NCBI RefSeq assembly: GCF_014322795.1
Contig: NZ_JAASTT010000016.1
Coordinates: 17,647 to 81,646, forward strand
Length of the DNA: 64,000 nt
Direction: 5' to 3'
Source of the DNA: Paenilisteria portnoyi
GTDB taxonomy: Bacteria > Bacillota > Bacilli > Lactobacillales > Listeriaceae
Part shown: positions 6,832 to 16,143 of the stretch, piece by piece
Numbering within the stretch: position 1 is the stretch's first letter
How the letters are laid out: each line of letters starts with the position of its first letter
Notes under the pieces: generated by a model
Database searches by the model: none
Seen by the model: only the letters and a program-made list of their open reading frames with translations
Told to the model about the DNA's origin: nothing
Made by a program: the position numbers and the translations under genes

Positions 6832-9513
6832 ATGCTTAGTAGAAGAGACGAAGTATTTAAGCTGCTGAATAGTGTAAACGGTAAATTGACGGCGAATGAT
6901 GTTGCTGAGAAATTGCAAATGGACCGCGCGAATGCAAGCCGTTACTTGAACGAACTGTTTAAAGACGAGCAAATCGAGAAACTTCCTGGAAAGCCGGTGC
7001 TTTACCGAGCGTTCACAAAAGAGGAGGCGAAACAAGGGATTGGCAGTACGCAGACGGCTTTTGACAGACTGATTGGATCTTCGCAAAGTTTGAAGGTTAG
7101 TATTCAACAAGCGAAAGCGGCGATTCTTTATCCGCCGAATGGTTTACATACATTAATTCTTGGGAAAACAGGTACAGGGAAGTCCTTATTTGCCGAGTGC
7201 ATGTACAAATTCGCTCGCGAGGCCGAGATGGTTAGCAAAAACGCGCCATTTGTCTCGTTCAACTGTGCGGACTATGCGCAAAATCCGCAGTTGCTTTTTG
7301 GTCATATTTTTGGTGTGATTAAAGGGGCGTACACTGGGGCGGAGCAGACACGCGAGGGCCTACTTGCAAAAGCGGATGGCGGTATTTTGTTTTTAGATGA
7401 GATTCATCGGTTGCCACCAGAAGGTCAGGAAATGTTATTCACGTTCATCGATAAAGGCGAGTATCGGCCACTTGGTGAAAGCCAAGCTGTGCACACCGCG
7501 GAAGTGCAGATTATCGGCGCGACGACGGAATCACCGGATAATTTCTTATTAGAAACGTTCACGAGACGGATTCCGATGACGATCACGTTACCGCCACTTG
7601 CAGAACGGCAATTGGAAGAACGCTATCAGCTAATTGAATTTTTCTTGTCACAAGAAGCAACCCGTTTACACCAGACAATTCGTGTTCACCGCCAAGCCTT
7701 GATGGCATTTTTGCTCTATCACGCGAGTGCCAACGTTGGACAGCTGCAACGTGATTTGAAGCTGGCATGTGCGAAGGCATTTTTACATTATAAAACAAAA
7801 GCAACGAACTATATTTTAATTGAGCAGGACGATTTGCCGATTTATGTCCAAAAAGGTTTGCTTCATTTGAAAGACGAGCCGGAGAAGATGAACCGGTTGA
7901 TTGATGTGAACAAGACGATTTTTAAATTTTATGATACGAGTGAAGCGAATGATATCGCGATTGAAGATGTGGATGACGTGTACCAAGCGATTCAGACGAA
8001 GGCCGACCAGTTAATGAAAGAAGGCAAGGACCAGTCGGAGCTTGAGGAAGCGCTCTACATGGATGTTGACCAGTATTTTCATGAATATATGGGGCAACTT
8101 CCAACGCAACAATCGGCGAAGGAGATCATTAGCCCAGAAATCTGGCAACTCACTGATCAAGTTTACGCCTTAGCAGAACAGCGCTTAGAACGTAAATACA
8201 ATGAGAAAATGCGTTTTGCGTTTGCGCTTCATTTGCAAAGTACCATCGAGCGGATTCGTGAACAAAAACATATCGTTCATCCAGATTTGAATAATGTCCG
8301 CAAAAAATACTCGAAAGAATTCCAAGCAGCGATTGATATTTCAGGGTTATTGGAACAATCGCTTAACATCGAAATCCCTTTTGATGAAATCGGGTTTTTG
8401 ACGATGTTTTTAACCGAGGAAGTCGTGGAATCGATTTTTACACAGGAGGCGCTTGTCGAAGTTATTGTCATGATGCACGGGCGCTCGACTGCAACAAGTA
8501 TGGTAGAGACGGTTCAAGAACTCCTCAATATTGAGTCTGGTACAGCGATGGACATGCCGCTATCGGTCGAAGTTAAAGCGATGTATGAGAAAGTCAAAGC
8601 CAAAGTTCAGCAACTAAATCCGACAAAAGGTGTGCTTATTTTATCAGATATGGGTTCACTGACGTCGTTTGGTAATATGTTGACCGAAGAACTTGGCATC
8701 CGCACGAAAACAGTCAGTATGGCAAGCACGCCTGTTGTGCTAGAAGCTATCCGTAAAGCCTCACTGGGACGCGGTTTGGAAGATATCTATCAAAGCTGTC
8801 AGCAACTTTTTGAAAATAAACACAAGGCACAAATTTTACGAACCAAGCCAACGAAGAACGCGGTTATCTTCACTTGTTTCACGGGAGAAGGCGTTGCAGA
8901 ACAATTGCGATCTCGCGTGGCTCCAGTCATTGATGAATCAAAAGTAGAAATCATTGTCTTACAATTTTTGCATAAAGAAGCATTCCGGGAACGCATTGAT
9001 CAGTTAATGGAAGAATACAATATTTTAGCAATCATGGGTTCCGTTGAATTCCAATACCGCGAAATTCCGTTTTTCAGCGCATTAGAGGTGTTTTCCGAAG
9101 GTGGCCTGGACATCGTGAAGCGAATTATCAACGACGAAGTACCATATGATCAGCTGATTTCCTCACTAGAAGGGAATTTGAAAGAAGTCGAATCACCAGA
9201 ACAACTCGTCTACTTCCTGCGCAAAATCATTTCGGAATTACAAGTCCAGATGAACCTAGTGTTGGAACCAGGCGTAGACATCGGCATCATTTTGCATCTC
9301 GCCTTCCTTGTTGAACGAATGAAACTCGGCGGTATTGATCGCGAATTTCCGAATATTGATGATTTCACGAAGCAGCATATGATTGAAATGCAAATCACGC
9401 AACAAATGATGGAAAACGTCAATTTGGAGTACAACATCATTGTGCCACAGTCAGAAATCGCTTATTTAACCCAAATGATGACGGCCAACAAGATTAGTAT
9501 AAATGAAAATTAG
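6832..9513 (+). CDS. LevR-family sigma-54-dependent activator with PRDs
   Basis: 893 residues. Order of domains: N-terminal winged helix-turn-helix (about 1-65), AAA+ domain (about 80-330) with Walker A GKTGTGKS (111-118), sigma-54 contact loop GAYTGA (165-170) and Walker B GGILFLDE, then PRD1, an EIIA-Man-like domain around [15 protein letters not shown], and a C-terminal PRD with HLAFLVERM. LevR/ManR-type proteins drive RpoN promoters and are switched by PTS phosphorylation of the PRD and EIIA-like histidines. A -24/-12 promoter and PTS genes lie immediately downstream, so this is very probably their activator. GGAGTCGGGGAC precedes the ATG. Confidence 0.95.
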   Translation: MLSRRDEVFKLLNSVNGKLTANDVAEKLQMDRANASRYLNELFKDEQIEKLPGKPVLYRAFTKEEAKQGIGSTQTAFDRLIGSSQSLKVSIQQAKAAILYPPNGLHTLILGKTGTGKSLFAECMYKFAREAEMVSKNAPFVSFNCADYAQNPQLLFGHIFGVIKGAYTGAEQTREGLLAKADGGILFLDEIHRLPPEGQEMLFTFIDKGEYRPLGESQAVHTAEVQIIGATTESPDNFLLETFTRRIPMTITLPPLAERQLEERYQLIEFFLSQEATRLHQTIRVHRQALMAFLLYHASANVGQLQRDLKLACAKAFLHYKTKATNYILIEQDDLPIYVQKGLLHLKDEPEKMNRLIDVNKTIFKFYDTSEANDIAIEDVDDVYQAIQTKADQLMKEGKDQSELEEALYMDVDQYFHEYMGQLPTQQSAKEIISPEIWQLTDQVYALAEQRLERKYNEKMRFAFALHLQSTIERIREQKHIVHPDLNNVRKKYSKEFQAAIDISGLLEQSLNIEIPFDEIGFLTMFLTEEVVESIFTQEALVEVIVMMHGRSTATSMVETVQELLNIESGTAMDMPLSVEVKAMYEKVKAKVQQLNPTKGVLILSDMGSLTSFGNMLTEELGIRTKTVSMASTPVVLEAIRKASLGRGLEDIYQSCQQLFENKHKAQILRTKPTKNAVIFTCFTGEGVAEQLRSRVAPVIDESKVEIIVLQFLHKEAFRERIDQLMEEYNILAIMGSVEFQYREIPFFSALEVFSEGGLDIVKRIINDEVPYDQLISSLEGNLKEVESPEQLVYFLRKIISELQVQMNLVLEPGVDIGIILHLAFLVERMKLGGIDREFPNIDDFTKQHMIEMQITQQMMENVNLEYNIIVPQSEIAYLTQMMTANKISINEN

Positions 9514-9522
9514 CCCAACGAG

Positions 9523-9556
9523 ACAAGTGTGTACATAATTTACACACTTGTTTTTT
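9523..9556 (+). terminator. Terminator of the levR-like gene
   Basis: A perfect 11-bp stem ACAAGTGTGTA (9523-9533) with 9541-9551, then T6. Confidence 0.85.
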
Positions 9557-9568
9557 GTTCATGTGTAA

Positions 9569-9602
9569 GCGCGAAAACGGCTTTTTATAGCGTTTTTCTC
9601 GA
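9569..9602. promoter_or_regulatory. Candidate activator binding site (UAS)
   Basis: Imperfect inverted repeat GCGCGAAAACGG / GCGTTTTTCTCGA, centred about 30-45 bp above the -24/-12 promoter. Its position suits a LevR-type enhancer site. Assignment is inferred. Confidence 0.4.
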
Positions 9603-9613
9603 ATTTTAAAAGT

Positions 9614-9630
9614 TGGCACGGAACTTGCAT
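9614..9630 (+). promoter_or_regulatory. Sigma-54 (-24/-12) promoter
   Basis: TGGCAC-N5-TTGCAT, with GG and GC elements at exact RpoN spacing, 50 bp before the IIB gene. It follows a LevR-type activator gene. This is the best regulatory site in the window. Confidence 0.92.
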
Positions 9631-9679
9631 TTATAAGAGTGAGGGTTAAGAAATAGCGTTTTAGGGAGGATGAATCGAA

Positions 9680-9988
9680 GTGAAAACAATCATGTTAGTT
9701 TGTTCCGCGGGTATGTCAACCAGTTTGCTAGTCACAAAGATGGAGAAGGCGGCAGAGGACAAAAATCTCGAAGCCAAAATTTTTGCAGTATCAGAAGCCG
9801 AGGCGCCAGATAATATTGAGAAAATCGACGTCTTGTTATTAGGACCACAAGTTAGATTCCTAGAAAGCAAATTTAAGAAAAAACTAGAACCACTTGGAAA
9901 GCCCGTTGCAGTCATTAACAGCATCGATTACGGGATGATGAACGGTGAAAAAGTTTTAGATCAAGCACTAACTTTACTTGGGGAATAA
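9680..9988 (+). CDS. PTS lactose/cellobiose-family EIIB
   Basis: 102 residues, the normal length for a free EIIB of the Lac family (CelA/LicB type). The phosphocysteine loop is IMLVCSAGMSTSLLV with Cys8. It takes phosphate from EIIA and gives it to the sugar passing through EIIC. The start is GTG behind GGGAGG. First gene of the sigma-54 operon: IIB, IIC, IIA and a MupG-like hydrolase. The substrate is probably a disaccharide, perhaps an amino-sugar one because of the MupG neighbour. Confidence 0.92.
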   Translation: MKTIMLVCSAGMSTSLLVTKMEKAAEDKNLEAKIFAVSEAEAPDNIEKIDVLLLGPQVRFLESKFKKKLEPLGKPVAVINSIDYGMMNGEKVLDQALTLLGE

Positions 9989-10065
9989 GCGGTACATTGT
10001 GACTGCTTAAATATAGGAGGGGGCAAACGTCTCGTCCAAAAATAAAATTATTGGGGGAAATACAA

Positions 10066-11346
10066 ATGAATGGTTTTATCGCATTTATGGAAAAATACTT
10101 TATTCCTTATGCAGCCAAAGTCGGTGGGCAGCGTCATCTAGTTGCTATCCGTGATGGTTTCATTTCAACAATGCCATTAATGATCTTGGGGTCATTAGGG
10201 ACATTAATCAACAACTTACCAATCCAAGCTTACCAAGACTTCATGAATAACTTATTTGGGGAAGCGCTTTGGAAATCTTTTGGGGGAAATATTTGGAACG
10301 GTACTTTCGCGATTCTAGCACTTTTAACTGCTTTTACTGTAGCTTATAACCTAGCGAAATCATATGATAAAGATGCTTTATCAAGTGGTGTTGTATCTGT
10401 TTCTTCTTTCTTTGCCATTGGTGGTTTAACTGGACTTAGCTCATCAGGACTATTTTTAGCTCTTATCGTAGCTTTGCTTTCAACAGAATTATTCACACGC
10501 TTAAGTGGAAATCAAAAACTTATTATCAAGATGCCAGACGGTGTTCCACCAGCGGTATCTAGATCATTCGCAGCACTTTTCCCAGCGATGATTACAGTAA
10601 GTATTTTCGCAATGTTTACAACGATCCTTTTTGGACTGGGTGTAAAAGACATTGTTGGTGAATTCTACAAACTAATCCAAGAACCGTTCATGGGTCTTGC
10701 GAATACATTGCCAGCAGCGCTATTACTTGCATTTATTTCTTCATTCCTATGGTTCTTCGGACTTCACGGTGCGAACATTATCGAGCCATTCATGCAAACA
10801 ATCAACGTGGATGCGATCGCTAAAAATGTTATCGCAATCAACCATGGTTTAGAAGCTCCTTACATCGTTAACAAACCTTTCTTTGACTCTTTCGTCAACT
10901 TAGGTGGTACTGGTGCAACGATTGCAATCATTATTTCGGTATTCCTATTTGGTCGTCGCAATAAGCAATACGTTACTGTATCAGGACTGGCCTCAGCTCC
11001 TGGACTATTCAACATCAACGAACCATTAATGTTTGGTCTACCGATTGTGTTAAATCCAATCCTATTCGTACCTTACATCTTGGCTCCACTAGTGCTTGTA
11101 ACAATCGCTTACTTCGCGACATCATGGGGACTGGTACCAGCAGCAACAATCGTAACACCTTGGACTACACCGCCAATCATTGGTGGGGTACTCGCAACAC
11201 AAAGTTGGACAGGTGGAGTTCTAGCTGCAGTCAATATCGCTGTCGCCGTAGTCATCTACGCACCGTTCATTAAAGTAGCAGAAATTCAAGAAATTCGTCG
11301 TGAAAAAGCAGCAGCAGCCGGCGAAGAAACAAAAGATAACTTCTGA
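10066..11346 (+). CDS. PTS lactose/cellobiose-family EIIC permease
   Basis: 426 residues, about ten membrane segments. The opening FIAFMEKYFIPYAAKVGGQR and IRDGFISTMPLMILGS, together with the later FFGLHGANIIEPFM and FNINEPLMFGLPIVLNP, are hallmark sequences of Lac/cellobiose EIIC. ATG 10066 is chosen because GGGGGA lies nine bases upstream. It transports and phosphorylates a sugar together with the flanking IIB and IIA. Fourth-gene context suggests a MurNAc- or GlcNAc-containing disaccharide, which is inference. Confidence 0.94.
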   Translation: MNGFIAFMEKYFIPYAAKVGGQRHLVAIRDGFISTMPLMILGSLGTLINNLPIQAYQDFMNNLFGEALWKSFGGNIWNGTFAILALLTAFTVAYNLAKSYDKDALSSGVVSVSSFFAIGGLTGLSSSGLFLALIVALLSTELFTRLSGNQKLIIKMPDGVPPAVSRSFAALFPAMITVSIFAMFTTILFGLGVKDIVGEFYKLIQEPFMGLANTLPAALLLAFISSFLWFFGLHGANIIEPFMQTINVDAIAKNVIAINHGLEAPYIVNKPFFDSFVNLGGTGATIAIIISVFLFGRRNKQYVTVSGLASAPGLFNINEPLMFGLPIVLNPILFVPYILAPLVLVTIAYFATSWGLVPAATIVTPWTTPPIIGGVLATQSWTGGVLAAVNIAVAVVIYAPFIKVAEIQEIRREKAAAAGEETKDNF

Positions 11347-11398
11347 TTGAAAAATGGAACAAGATGAATTACATGTTCACTTTGTTCACATGCATATG

Positions 11399-11437
11399 GA
11401 GTCTCTAAGCAAGCAAAGAGCGCTTACTAAGAGACTC
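11399..11437 (+). other. RNA hairpin between IIC and IIA
   Basis: GAGTCTCT (11399-11406) pairs perfectly with 11430-11437, and an inner AAGC/GCTT pair extends the stem past a bulge. There is no T run, so it is probably an mRNA stability or processing element rather than a terminator. Confidence 0.5.
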
Positions 11438-11466
11438 AACAAATACACGCAAGGATGTGGAACTTA

Positions 11467-11772
11467 ATGGAAGAATTAGAATTGACAATTATGAATCTAA
11501 TCATGTTTGGTGGTAACGCAAAAAGCGATGCCATGCTAGCAATCGATGCAGCTAAAAAAGGTGACTTTGCTTTAGCGGATGAACAAATCCAAAAAGCAGA
11601 ACAATCATTACTTGAAGCACATCATTCCCAAACAAAACTAATTCAAGGTGAAGCTCGCGGCGAGAAAACAGAGGTCTCTTTACTTCTAGTTCACGCGCAA
11701 GATCACTTGATGAACGCTATTACTTTCAAAGATTTAGCAATCGAAATTGTAGAATTATATCGCGTTAAATAA
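11467..11772 (+). CDS. PTS lactose/cellobiose-family EIIA
   Basis: 101 residues, the usual length of an all-helical EIIA-Lac. The motif LLLVHAQDHLMNA holds the phosphorylated His (His76 here, with His80 nearby), and the N-terminus MEELELTIMNLIMFGGNAKS is typical. Start 11467 fits the family; an in-frame ATG at 11455 adds four residues and overlaps the AAGGA site. It passes phosphate from HPr to the IIB protein. It follows IIC after a 120-bp gap with an RNA hairpin. Confidence 0.92.
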   Translation: MEELELTIMNLIMFGGNAKSDAMLAIDAAKKGDFALADEQIQKAEQSLLEAHHSQTKLIQGEARGEKTEVSLLLVHAQDHLMNAITFKDLAIEIVELYRVK

Positions 11773-11776
11773 TTAT

Positions 11777-11814
11777 AAAAATGGGGGTGAGGATTTTTCC
11801 TCATCCCCATTTTA
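11777..11814 (+). terminator. Strong hairpin, possible internal terminator
   Basis: A GGGG(GT)GAGGA stem around a T5 loop closed by TCCTCATCCCCA and a short T run. It sits between IIA and the mupG-like gene and may lower expression of the latter. Confidence 0.75.
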
Positions 11815-11843
11815 AATATATGTAGAGAGGAAGTTTACTTATT

Positions 11844-12929
11844 ATGAGAAAATTAGGTATTTCAGTATTCCCGCAACATGCGCCATTAGAGGACTCGTTA
11901 AATTACATCGAGACTGCCGCAAAATATGGTTTTAGCCGTATTTTCACATGTTTAATTTCAGCGAATGACGAAGAAGAGTTTGCGAAATTAGAGACGATTT
12001 GCCAAACAGCGAATAAGCTAGGCTATGAAGTTATTGCCGATGTGGATCCTGGTGTTTTTGCCTCACTAAACCTGACATATCAGGACTTAGGACGTTTTAA
12101 AGAATTAGGATTATCCGGTCTGCGTTTAGATTTAGGTTTTTCTGGTGCGGAAGAAGCGGCGATGTCTTTTGATGATAATGATTTGCAAATCGAACTAAAT
12201 ATCTCTAATGGAACGAAATATGTGGATAATATCTTGTCCTATCAAGCAAATACGGCGAATATTATCGGCTGTCATAACTTCTATCCGCGTCGTTATACAG
12301 CGCTTTCTCGCGAGCATTTCCTTCGCACAAGCGCCCAATTCAAAAAAAATAACTTGCGCACAGCAGCTTTCGTATCTTCCAACGCAGGGAAATTTGGACC
12401 ATGGTTTGTTGTAGATGGCGGACTTCCAACATTGGAGGAACACCGCGGTATGTCGATTACGGTTCAAGCGAAAGATCTATGGAACACAGGCTTGATCGAT
12501 GATGTGATTATTGGGAACATGTACGCGTCAGAAGAAGAACTAAAAGCACTCGGCGAATTAAACCGTAACGAGCTAGAACTTGCGGTTACATTCCTTGACG
12601 GCGCAACAGATGTCGAAAAAGAAATCGTGACCACGCAAAAACATTTTAACCGAGGCGATGCTTCCGAATATGTATTGCGTTCAACGATGACACGTGTGAA
12701 CTTCAAACAACACGATTTCCCAGCACACGACACGGATACAATCGAACTTGGTGACGTAACCATTGATAACAACGGCTATGAACGCTATAAAGGCGAAATG
12801 CAAGTGGCCCTTCGCGAAATGGAGAACTCCGGCAACACGAATATCGTCGGTCGAGTGATTCCAGAAGAACGCTATTTGCTAAAAACAATCCAATCTTGGC
12901 AACATTTCCGTTTAAAAGAACATAAATAA
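11844..12929 (+). CDS. MupG-family 6-phospho-N-acetylmuramidase-like protein (DUF871, GH170)
   Basis: 361 residues. The start KLGISVFPQHAPLEDSLNYI, a strand SRIFTCLISA, and the later GCHNFYPRRYTALSREHF are diagnostic for the DUF871/MupG family (TIM barrel plus a small C-terminal cyclophilin-like domain). S. aureus MupG hydrolyses MurNAc-6-phosphate-GlcNAc after PTS uptake during cell-wall recycling. Being last in a PTS operon fits cytoplasmic cleavage of a phosphorylated disaccharide. Whether the substrate is the muropeptide sugar or another disaccharide is open. AGAGAGGAAG precedes the ATG. Confidence 0.85.
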   Translation: MRKLGISVFPQHAPLEDSLNYIETAAKYGFSRIFTCLISANDEEEFAKLETICQTANKLGYEVIADVDPGVFASLNLTYQDLGRFKELGLSGLRLDLGFSGAEEAAMSFDDNDLQIELNISNGTKYVDNILSYQANTANIIGCHNFYPRRYTALSREHFLRTSAQFKKNNLRTAAFVSSNAGKFGPWFVVDGGLPTLEEHRGMSITVQAKDLWNTGLIDDVIIGNMYASEEELKALGELNRNELELAVTFLDGATDVEKEIVTTQKHFNRGDASEYVLRSTMTRVNFKQHDFPAHDTDTIELGDVTIDNNGYERYKGEMQVALREMENSGNTNIVGRVIPEERYLLKTIQSWQHFRLKEHK

Positions 12930-12936
12930 GATAGAA

Positions 12937-12982
12937 AATACAAGCCAAGTACCGTAAAAAGTGCTATGGCTTGTATTTTTTA
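12937..12982 (+). terminator. Terminator of the PTS operon
   Basis: AATACAAGCCA (12937-12947) pairs with 12967-12977, followed by T6. Confidence 0.85.
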
Positions 12983-13044
12983 TTGCAGTCTTCAAACTCC
13001 CCATGTATAATCGGACGTGAGCAAATATATGAGGAGTGTGAAGA

Positions 13045-15735
13045 ATGAAGAAAATCTGGGGTATTTTTATACTCGATTGGCGCCGACTTTTTAAGGCTCC
13101 AATTGCTTTGATGCTTGTACTTGCGCTTGTCATTTTGCCATCTCTGTACGCATGGTTTAATATCGAAGCGCTTTGGGATCCATATTCCAACACATCAGGA
13201 ATCAAAGTCGCCGTTGTTATCGAGGACGAGGGCGCAGAAATTACCGTACCGGGAAAAAGCCCGCAAAAAATCAATGTCGGCACACAACTCAAAGAGCAAC
13301 TGGAGAAGAATGATTCGCTAGGCTGGACTTTCACAACAGCAGATAAGGCTAAAGAAGGTGTGAAAAAAGGAGATTACTACGCAGCTATTTTCATTCCGGC
13401 CGATTTTTCGAAAGATATCGTTTCGGTGGTGGGCGGGGATCCAACGAAGCCAACAATCAATTATACGGTGAACGAGAAAATAAACGCGATTGCCCCGAAA
13501 ATAACCGATAAAGGCGCGTCGACAATTGTTGACCAAATCAGCTCGGAATTCGTCGATAAAGTCAGCAGTTCTGTTCTCTCAGAGCTTAACCAAGCTGGGA
13601 TTGATCTGGAAAATGAACTACCAACGTTGCGCCATATCAAGGATAAAGTTTTCCAAGTGAAACAGAGTATGCCACAGATTATCGAGATGGGCAAGCAGGC
13701 TGTTATTTTAGAAGGAAAGTTACCAGATTTAAAGGCAAAAGCGAACCAGGTGACCGAGCTAAATAAGAGTATGCCACAAATCGACGCGGCAGCACAAGAC
13801 TTGCTACGCATCGAATCACAGTTACCACAGCTCGACAAACTGGGCAAAGACATCCTCGTATTGCAGCAGAAAATCCCAGAAATCAAGCAAATCGCGACGG
13901 ACGTAAAAGCGGTCAACGCTAATTTTGGAACGATTCAAAAAACGGTCAATGATGCGCTATCTGAATCTACGAAAGCGCTAGGCATCATTTCAGAGGCAGA
14001 AAAAGCCCTGCCAACTGTCAAAAAGATTGCTGATGATGGCTCAAAGTACGCGGATAAGGTGACCGATTTTACAAAGCAAGTCGATCAGTCCTTTCAAACA
14101 GTGGCCCCAGCGATCAAACAAAACCTGATTTTGTTACAACAAGTCACGAATAACATCTACGAACTAACGGAAGCACTCAAAAATGGAAGTATCGACCCAG
14201 CCAAAGTCATCACAGTCATCGATCAAATCGATACTCAGCTAACGAGCGCCAATGCGATGCTCACGAAACAAATCGAGCTGTTGACATCATTAAACGAAAC
14301 ATTGCCAAACAAACCGCTAACAGGCTTTATCAGCGACCTAAAAGCAATGCAACAGGACTTAGTGACGCAGCAACAAACACTGGCAGAAATCGAAAAAATC
14401 ATCGAATCAGGCGAAGAACCCAGCCAAGCCTTACTTGACCAACTAAACGCCGAGTCCAAGAAGGTGAGCGATGACTTAGCAACGATTATCAGCGAATACG
14501 ATTCCAAGATTGTGCCAACCATCAACGCTGCACTAAAAGAAATCAGTGCGGACTTAGCAAAAAGTAGCGCGTTACTCGATGGAGCTAAATCCAAGTTACC
14601 AGACATTGCATCCATTCTCCAAAACGCCAATCAAACACTTGTAACAAGCCAAACATACCTAAAAGAATTCCAACAACGATTGCCAGAATTGCAACAAACC
14701 TTAAGCGATGCAACGGCATTCATCGATACGAAACTCGACACAGTAATCAGCGGTATCAACAAAGCAGCGGCCTTTTATAAGTCAGACTACCCAGACGTAA
14801 AAGCTAAAATCCACAAGGCAGGCGACTTCGTTCGAAACGATTTACCGACACTAGAATCTGAAATAAATAACGCGGCAAAACTGATCGAGCAAAAGTTCCC
14901 AGAATTTGAAAAAGCCGTCAAAGTTGCAGCCGATTTATCTAGAACGGAGCTACCACAATTCGAGCAAGCTATCAACAAAGCAGCGTCACGTATCAACGAA
15001 TTCGACCAAAATTACGATATGCAGCAAATCATCGCCTTCCTCAGAAATGATGTCAAAAAAGACAGTGGCTTTATCGCGCATCCAATCCAGCTAAAGGAGA
15101 CGAAAGACTATCCAATTCCCAATTACGGATCAGCCAGCTCTCCATTCTATACAGCGCTGTGTTTGTGGGTTGGAGCCTTACTTCTTATCTCATTATTACG
15201 CGTAGATGTCGAAGTACCACGAGGCATTTTCAATCACCATCATGTCTATTTTGGCAGATTGCTGACATTCCTATCGATAGGTCTCGCGCAAGCTCTAATT
15301 GTCACGCTAGGAAATATCTTCTTACTTGGCGTATCCGTTGCAAGCCCAGTCTACCACGTCTTATTCAGCATGTTTATCAGTGTTGTTTTCATGATTATCG
15401 TTTATACACTTGTCTCGCTGTTCAACAACGTCGGAAAAGGTCTCGCAATCATCCTACTCGTCTTACAAATATCAGGAGCAGGTGGGAACTTCCCGATTCA
15501 AGTGTCGCCGCCATTTTTCCAAGCCATCTATCCATTCCTACCATTCACTTACGCGGTGGGGCTAATTCGAGAAAGCGTGGGTGGCATATATTGGCCAAAC
15601 GCAACACACGATATCATGATGCTCTCGATATTTGGAGTTCTATTCCTCTTACTCGGAATTCTACTGAAAAAACCATTAGACAAAATCATCCCTAGGCTCT
15701 CAGCGAAAGCTAAGAAAAGTAAATTAATTCACTAA
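13045..15735 (+). CDS. YhgE/Pip family membrane protein
   Basis: 896 residues. An N-terminal membrane segment follows IWGIFILDWRRLFKAP, with the hallmark LPSLYAWFNIEALWDPYSNT. A long extracellular region of about 650 residues has repeated heptad-like helices (IEKIIESG, KLPDI and QLPEL repeats). Five or six C-terminal membrane segments (from about 690) resemble ABC-2 permeases. Relatives are B. subtilis YhgE and lactococcal Pip, the host protein needed for phage c2 adsorption. The natural role is unclear; export linked to type VII secretion has been proposed for this family. It is a single gene with its own terminator. Confidence 0.9.
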   Translation: MKKIWGIFILDWRRLFKAPIALMLVLALVILPSLYAWFNIEALWDPYSNTSGIKVAVVIEDEGAEITVPGKSPQKINVGTQLKEQLEKNDSLGWTFTTADKAKEGVKKGDYYAAIFIPADFSKDIVSVVGGDPTKPTINYTVNEKINAIAPKITDKGASTIVDQISSEFVDKVSSSVLSELNQAGIDLENELPTLRHIKDKVFQVKQSMPQIIEMGKQAVILEGKLPDLKAKANQVTELNKSMPQIDAAAQDLLRIESQLPQLDKLGKDILVLQQKIPEIKQIATDVKAVNANFGTIQKTVNDALSESTKALGIISEAEKALPTVKKIADDGSKYADKVTDFTKQVDQSFQTVAPAIKQNLILLQQVTNNIYELTEALKNGSIDPAKVITVIDQIDTQLTSANAMLTKQIELLTSLNETLPNKPLTGFISDLKAMQQDLVTQQQTLAEIEKIIESGEEPSQALLDQLNAESKKVSDDLATIISEYDSKIVPTINAALKEISADLAKSSALLDGAKSKLPDIASILQNANQTLVTSQTYLKEFQQRLPELQQTLSDATAFIDTKLDTVISGINKAAAFYKSDYPDVKAKIHKAGDFVRNDLPTLESEINNAAKLIEQKFPEFEKAVKVAADLSRTELPQFEQAINKAASRINEFDQNYDMQQIIAFLRNDVKKDSGFIAHPIQLKETKDYPIPNYGSASSPFYTALCLWVGALLLISLLRVDVEVPRGIFNHHHVYFGRLLTFLSIGLAQALIVTLGNIFLLGVSVASPVYHVLFSMFISVVFMIIVYTLVSLFNNVGKGLAIILLVLQISGAGGNFPIQVSPPFFQAIYPFLPFTYAVGLIRESVGGIYWPNATHDIMMLSIFGVLFLLLGILLKKPLDKIIPRLSAKAKKSKLIH

Positions 15736-15747
15736 TAAGGAAATATG

Positions 15748-15780
15748 AAAAGGATCTGGTAATAAAACCAGATCCTTTTT
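15748..15780 (+). terminator. Terminator of the yhgE-like gene
   Basis: Perfect stem AAAAGGATCTGG (15748-15759) with 15768-15779, ending in a T run. Confidence 0.9.
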
Positions 15781-15979
15781 CGTCGTAAAAACCGTTTGAA
15801 GTAACATGAAAGAAATTATTTTGTAACATTGCGGTAAAAAAAGATGATTAACGCTTTATTTATGACATAAAAAACGCTATAATGAAATGGTGAAATAAAG
15901 TTACATTTCTGTTTCTGTGGTAAAATATTTTACATCTAGTATATGTGAAATGAGAATAGTTTCGTATTTCAACTAAAAA

Positions 15980-16053
15980 TGTCCTGAGAGGGAATCGAAC
16001 CCACGACCTACAGCTTAGGAGGCTGTCGCTCTATCCTACTGAGCTATCAGGAC
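15980..16053 (-). tRNA. tRNA-Arg (anticodon CCT)
   Basis: On the minus strand a complete cloverleaf is seen: acceptor GTCCTGA / TCAGGAC, D-arm AGCTCAGTAGGATAGAGC, anticodon loop with CCT, and T-arm GTGGGTTCGATTCCC. CCA is not encoded and a T run follows. Upstream (minus strand) TTGCTC and TAAAAT with an 18-bp spacer could be its promoter. It is not used as an integration site here. Confidence 0.95.
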
Positions 16054-16143
16054 ACGATGAAATTTGCCAACCTTATCATTTTAACATAAAACAGAGGCGG
16101 GGAGCAATCTGTTTGCAAAAATCAAAAGAGAGGAAGGGACAGG

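Noticed and set aside
9563..9582. Possible catabolite-response element (TGTAAGCG...)
   Set aside because: Only one half matches the consensus; the inverted-repeat enhancer reading fits better.
12195..12467. Opposed ORFs inside the MupG-like gene
   Set aside because: Both are shadows without start signals or protein-like composition.
13461..13916. Minus-strand ORF of 151 codons inside the YhgE-like gene
   Set aside because: Shadow of a long coding frame with a biased codon pattern; no ribosome binding site and no domain.
15980..16053. tRNA-Arg as the prophage integration site
   Set aside because: The integrase end is 18 kb away, and no repeat of the tRNA 3' end is seen beside it.
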